From the NCBI GenBank assembly GCA_003512585.1, contig DOQE01000047.1, positions 7,069 through 16,183 of the forward strand: a DNA stretch of 9,115 nt, given 5' to 3'. The stretch comes from Bacillota bacterium (lineage in GTDB: Bacteria; Bacillota_I; Bacilli_A; RFN20; CAG-826). The translations under genes were made by a program, and so were the position numbers. Positions 6,676 to 9,115 of the stretch are shown here, one piece after another; the stretch's first letter is position 1; each line of letters opens with the position of its first letter. The notes below the pieces were generated by a model, which was not told where the DNA came from, searched no databases, and saw only the letters and a program-made list of their open reading frames with translations.

Positions 6676-7152
6676 GTTCAAGAAATTTTTGTCGACTTTT
6701 ATTATTTCGTCATATAAAGAAATTACTTCTTCACTTGGCTCTTCAAATTGTTTGCTTAGTCTTTCCATTACTTTGTTTGGCACGATTCTTCCCTTTTCTC
6801 TTTGCTTGTTTTGAATTTGACATTGTTTAAAAGAAAGAGGGAATAAAACTAATACGTGTTTATCAAATTCCTTTGTATTTTCGTAATAATATATTCTGAA
6901 CTTATTTTCTAAATTGGTAGCATCAGCGATTACATAGCAATCTTTATTGTTTCTTGACGCTTCTTTAATTCTTTCTAAAAATGTTTCCCATACCAGCTTT
7001 TCATTTGAAAAATTTTGAGCTGCCCCGAAAAGTTCCATTCTAATTTCGTCACTTGAAACAATGTAGACGTTTTTATGTTCTTTTTTGAATTTAGCAGCCC
7101 AAGTAGATTTCCCAGAGCCGGGAATTGCTGATAATAGGTAAAAAATTTTCAT
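6670..7152 (-). CDS. T4 polynucleotide-kinase-like P-loop kinase
   Basis: This 160-residue soluble kinase-like protein resembles the N-terminal 5'-kinase domain of T4 Pnk. The Walker A motif AIPGSGKSTW is at 9-18, with K15, S16 and W18 numbered as in T4 Pnk. SSDEIR at 33-38 places D35 and R38 exactly at the catalytic Asp and phosphate-contact Arg of T4 Pnk. ADATNL at 76-81 matches the T4 SDTNL motif. A basic lid with R118 and R122 precedes VP at 124-125, and FEEP follows at 136-139. There is no phosphatase or ligase domain. A nucleic acid 5'-OH substrate is plausible by motif, but the AAA_33 group also phosphorylates small molecules. An upstream in-frame ATG at 7158 is only 1 nt from the AGGA site; the ATG at 7152 is 7 nt away and aligns with the T4 protein, so it is chosen. 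It converges on the membrane-protein gene. It is a paralogue of the kinase at 2724-3212. Confidence 0.88.
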   Translation of the reverse strand: MKIFYLLSAIPGSGKSTWAAKFKKEHKNVYIVSSDEIRMELFGAAQNFSNEKLVWETFLERIKEASRNNKDCYVIADATNLENKFRIYYYENTKEFDKHVLVLFPLSFKQCQIQNKQREKGRIVPNKVMERLSKQFEEPSEEVISLYDEIIKVDKNFLNK

Positions 7153-7198
7153 CAACATATCCTAAACTTTTAGATTAATCTTTTCATCTATTTATATT

Positions 7199-7212
7199 AA
7201 CTTTTAAAAGTT
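7199..7212. promoter_or_regulatory. 14-bp perfect palindrome upstream of the kinase gene
   Basis: AACTTTTAAAAGTT is a perfect palindrome lying 47 bp upstream of the minus-strand kinase start. TATAAA boxes flank it on the minus strand, but no convincing -35 was seen. Its core resembles the CTTTAAAAG core of the operator at 5568-5584. In A/T-rich DNA this may be chance. Confidence 0.3.
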
Positions 7213-7242
7213 TTATATTTCCGTTATTATGAAATCTTTAAT

Positions 7243-7274
7243 CTAGGCTATCTAGATATGGCCTAGGGCTATCT
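7243..7274. repeat. Short near-tandem repeat with imperfect inverted repeat
   Basis: CTAGGCTATCT (7243-7253) recurs as CTAGGGCTATCT (7263-7274), about 20 bp later with one inserted G. The first copy also forms an imperfect inverted repeat, AGGC-TATC-TA-GATA-TG-GCCT (7245-7264). It sits in the gene-free stretch between the kinase start and the decayed gene. No known element was recognised. Confidence 0.35.
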
Positions 7275-7397
7275 TCCTCCCATATGGTAGCTCCTTTTAA
7301 TGTGGGCTTTTATTAGAAGGGTTATAGAGCAAATCGATGGCCTAGTGTTAGATGCACTTTTATGGATCTTTATCTTTAACCGGTAAAGGATATGGAT

Positions 7398-8550
7398 GTG
7401 ATAAAAGCAGTGAAAAAGGTTCTTAAGAATATAAATACTACTTTTGTTTTTACTTTTTTTCTTTCTTCGCCTATGCAATTGCTGAATCTAATCCTTGCTG
7501 GTGCAAGGTTGCTATTGCTCCTATTAGGTTTTTCTTTCTTTTTATATTACTTTTATAAAGCAGAAGGAATATCGTTAGAAAAATTTAGAGATAGTCAATA
7601 TGCATCAGCATAATTTGAAATATAGTCAAACAAAATGCCTCTATTGTTGGAGGCGTTATTGGATACTAGGCAGAAATTGGTGCAGTCTCTTCTATAGTTG
7701 AGGCTAGTGTACAATAGAAATAATTAATCTATTCATCAAATTGAATGTGCTTTGGAATATTTTTTTAGTATTAAGTAGCGACTCTGTTGATAGGCGTGTT
7801 ACGATTCCTTGCATGGAAAGAAACAGTATAGGTACAACAAGGGCATGTGTTTTTTGCTTATGCTAAATATATTGAACCCATTAGGTAGAATATGGTTTCT
7901 TTTGATAATGTGGTTTAGCAATGAAAATTAATGGCGAGTCTCTTTCTTTTGTCTATAAAGAAATTTTATTGGGATGTTTAGTTAAAATTTAAAATAGGCT
8001 TTACTTTACTTTGGCGCTTTGTTTTATGGTTTCCTAGTCAAATAGGTTTTTTGATTGGCGAAGGTAGAATATTTAGAAACTGTCATGTCACTCCTTTTGC
8101 CTTGATTATCCTTGCGACCTTAGAAGAGTTTTTTATCGATCACTAGCAAGATAACAATAAGTATTTATAAAAGGATTAGGACTAAAATGGATTTGTTATC
8201 CCGCCTTATTGATTCAAGGAAATCTATCTGGACCATGATTCCTTTAAAGTGGCTATTCATATAGGGAGGATAGCCAAAATTGGCATGGCTGCTCTTGCCT
8301 ATCTTGCATTTGAAACAATCGCATTCTTTTGGTTTCCCCATCCTTTTTGCTTATAAGACTACATACAAACCCAACTTGGGGAGATTAACTTGCCCTTCCA
8401 ATATGCAAGGCATACTGCCGATAGCGATGCATCGAGGTTATTGATTTAGGCCGAAAGAAGGGTTTTAAGGAAATTGAATCCAGTTTAAGAATTCATAATG
8501 GCAAATTTATCTTTATTACCATGGTTTACCCATTTATAGATTTTTGTTAA
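7398..8550 (+). pseudogene. Decayed gene, probably for a membrane protein (family not recognised)
   Basis: This stretch has no intact gene but looks like an old coding region. A GTG at 7398 has AAAGGA (7385-7390) 7 nt upstream and opens 71 codons with a strongly hydrophobic stretch (LLNLILAGARLLLLLLGFSF). From about 7619 the protein-like sequence continues in another frame (codon starts equal to 2 mod 3) with long open runs: SIVGGVIGY near 7640, 54 codons at 7982-8143 (including LLWRFVLWFPSQIGFLIGEG and FALIILATLEEFFIDH), 47 codons at 8213-8353 (including AKIGMAALAYLAFETIAFFW) and 30 codons at 8357-8446. About nineteen stops (TAG, TAA and TGA) interrupt that frame. A last run, 8425-8547, is in a third frame and includes DLGRKKGFKEIESSLRIHNG. 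An intact ancestor would have been about 380 residues. I cannot name the family. Alternatives are a real 71-residue membrane protein (7398-7613) followed by noncoding DNA, or a long untranslated RNA. Confidence 0.42.
7637..7654. other. Short hairpin after the 71-codon reading frame
   Basis: GCCTC (7637-7641) pairs with GAGGC (7650-7654) around an eight-base loop, 24 bp after the TAA at 7611-7613. No T-run follows (GTTATTGG), so it is a weak terminator candidate at best. It is noted because it would mark the end of a transcript if the 71-residue reading frame is a real gene. Confidence 0.25.
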
Positions 8551-8553
8551 AAT
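8525..8553 (+). promoter_or_regulatory. Extended -10 promoter of the kinase-like gene
   Basis: The -35 box TTTACC (8525-8530, four of six), a 17-bp spacer and TG-T-TAAAAT (8545-8553) form an extended -10 promoter with one mismatch in the -10 hexamer. The expected start of transcription is about 8560-8561, at the ATG itself, and no Shine-Dalgarno is present, so a leaderless mRNA is predicted. The promoter lies inside the tail of the decayed gene. Confidence 0.55.
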
Positions 8554-8560
8554 TTATGAC

Positions 8561-9115
8561 ATGGACGAATACATTCAAATAAAGAACAAAAAATTTGTGC
8601 TCACTTCCACTAAAGCTGTTCACGAAGACCATTCAACTTATATTTGTACTTGGTCAAATAGAATTTATTTGCTTCGAACGTACAAAACGGGATTTGAAAA
8701 GGCTTTGGCGGATTATAAAGAATTGAAACACGCCGGCATTAATATGGCTAAAATGTGTTTTCATGATGATATTAACCATGTTATTGTTTTTGATTATTTT
8801 CCCGAGGATGATTGTTTGAAATCTCTTTCAAAAGGACCACTTGATAATAAATATTTTGATGCTTTGTATGCTCTTTATAGATTTGCTAGGTTTTCTAAAG
8901 TTGCATTGGATTGGGAACCACAAAATTTTATGTTAAGAGGTAACCAAATGTTTTATTTGCCTACTAAATGGTCAAGGCTTAACGAAGAGAATAAGTTAGA
9001 AAAAGAAGGAATAAGGTCATGGTTTCTTGGGAAGGAAGGAAGGGCCTTGCTTACTAGAAAAGGGTATGATGTATCTTCCTTGCCAAGCTTAAGCGAGGCG
9101 GAAGTAAATAAGGCC
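8561..9115 (+). CDS. Protein-kinase-like fold protein, 3' end cut by window edge
   Basis: 185 codons are visible and the frame is open to the last base. The order of segments resembles the protein-kinase-like/aminoglycoside-phosphotransferase fold: an N-lobe strand with RIYLLRTYKTG (34-44, R39 or K42 as possible nucleotide contacts), a helix with FEKALADYKELKHAGI (45-60, E54 a possible partner), a hinge-like HVIVFDYFPEDD (73-84), and a catalytic-loop-like ALDWEPQNFMLRG (115-127). D117 and N122 have the same five-residue spacing as in HxDxxxxN loops. The DFG position that should follow reads FYLPTKW (131-137) and lacks the metal-binding Asp, so activity is doubtful. The start is ATG 8561; the ATG at 8556 is out of frame and meets a stop after eight codons. 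There is no Shine-Dalgarno; translation is probably leaderless. Function and substrate are unknown, and the family assignment is by pattern only. Confidence 0.7.
   Translation, partial: MDEYIQIKNKKFVLTSTKAVHEDHSTYICTWSNRIYLLRTYKTGFEKALADYKELKHAGINMAKMCFHDDINHVIVFDYFPEDDCLKSLSKGPLDNKYFDALYALYRFARFSKVALDWEPQNFMLRGNQMFYLPTKWSRLNEENKLEKEGIRSWFLGKEGRALLTRKGYDVSSLPSLSEAEVNKA

Noticed and set aside
7153..7158. ATG at 7158 as the start of the second kinase
   Set aside because: It is only 1 nt from AGGA. The ATG at 7152 has proper spacing and aligns with the T4 Pnk start.
7269..7478. Minus-strand open frame of 69 codons in the gene-free stretch
   Set aside because: It starts without a ribosome binding site, is very Lys/Arg/His/Ile-rich, as expected from antisense of a hydrophobic coding frame, and shows no motif.
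7619..8446. TAG read as an amino acid in the interrupted frame
   Set aside because: TAA and TGA interrupt the same frame as well, so recoding one stop codon would not restore a gene.
7159..8560. tRNA, CRISPR array or insertion sequence in the gene-poor stretch
   Set aside because: No tRNA-like TPsiC arm, no regularly spaced repeats, no terminal inverted repeats and no transposase motifs were seen by eye.
1..9115. Alternative genetic code (TGA as Trp)
   Set aside because: TGG encodes Trp throughout and TGA ends the flavoprotein and the first kinase at the expected family lengths.

Overview
The window is low-GC DNA from a bacterium that resembles an uncultured, compact-genome Bacilli/Mollicutes relative, such as gut lineages near RF39 or the Erysipelotrichales. 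This placement is inferred from the strong A/T bias, the gene families and the promoter style, not from a marker gene. TGG codes for Trp throughout, and TGA ends two well-recognised genes (at 2724 on the minus strand and at 5506-5508), so this is not the Mycoplasma/Spiroplasma code.

Layout. At 1-2718 (+) there is a probable operon: the 3' nearly complete part of glutamine-dependent NAD+ synthetase (nadE), a DUF2188-like 77-aa protein and a GtrA-like four-helix membrane protein. At 2724-3212 (-) a P-loop kinase-like protein converges on that operon with only 5 bp between the stop codons. A divergent intergenic region (3213-3354) carries a near-perfect 20-bp direct repeat and a promoter with a spacer palindrome, and it drives a short DtxR/MntR-type metal-dependent repressor (3355-3720, +). 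That repressor converges, with a 3-bp gap, on an unrecognised helical protein (3724-4236, -). At 4333-5508 (+) lies an HI0933/YhiN-type flavoprotein. At 5648-6625 (+) lies an eight-helix membrane protein with a good promoter whose -35/-10 spacer is almost filled by a 17-bp palindrome, and which ends at a rho-independent terminator. At 6670-7152 (-) is a second P-loop kinase, very close to the kinase domain of T4 polynucleotide kinase in its motif layout.

From 7153 to 8560 there is 1.4 kb without a normal gene. It starts with short palindromes and a near-repeat. It then contains what looks like a decayed membrane-protein gene: a start with ribosome binding site at 7398 and 71 open codons, then membrane-like and other protein-like segments, mostly in one frame, broken by about nineteen stops of all three kinds. 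At 8561 a protein-kinase-like (PKL/aminoglycoside-phosphotransferase-like) gene begins and runs off the window. It has the catalytic-loop Asp and Asn but no visible metal-binding DFG Asp.

The genes do not form one pathway. What connects them is gene-expression style. Several starts (3355, 8561 and probably the minus-strand start at 3212) have a TAAAAT -10 box only 6-7 nt upstream and no Shine-Dalgarno sequence, which predicts leaderless mRNAs. Others (1939, 4236-, 5648, 7152-, 7398) have clear Shine-Dalgarno sites. No rRNA, tRNA, CRISPR array, insertion sequence or phage module was seen. I did not find a convincing new multi-gene system. The most unusual items are the suspected leaderless promoters with spacer operators, the two paralogous T4-Pnk-like kinases, the hybrid metal site of the repressor, and the decayed gene.
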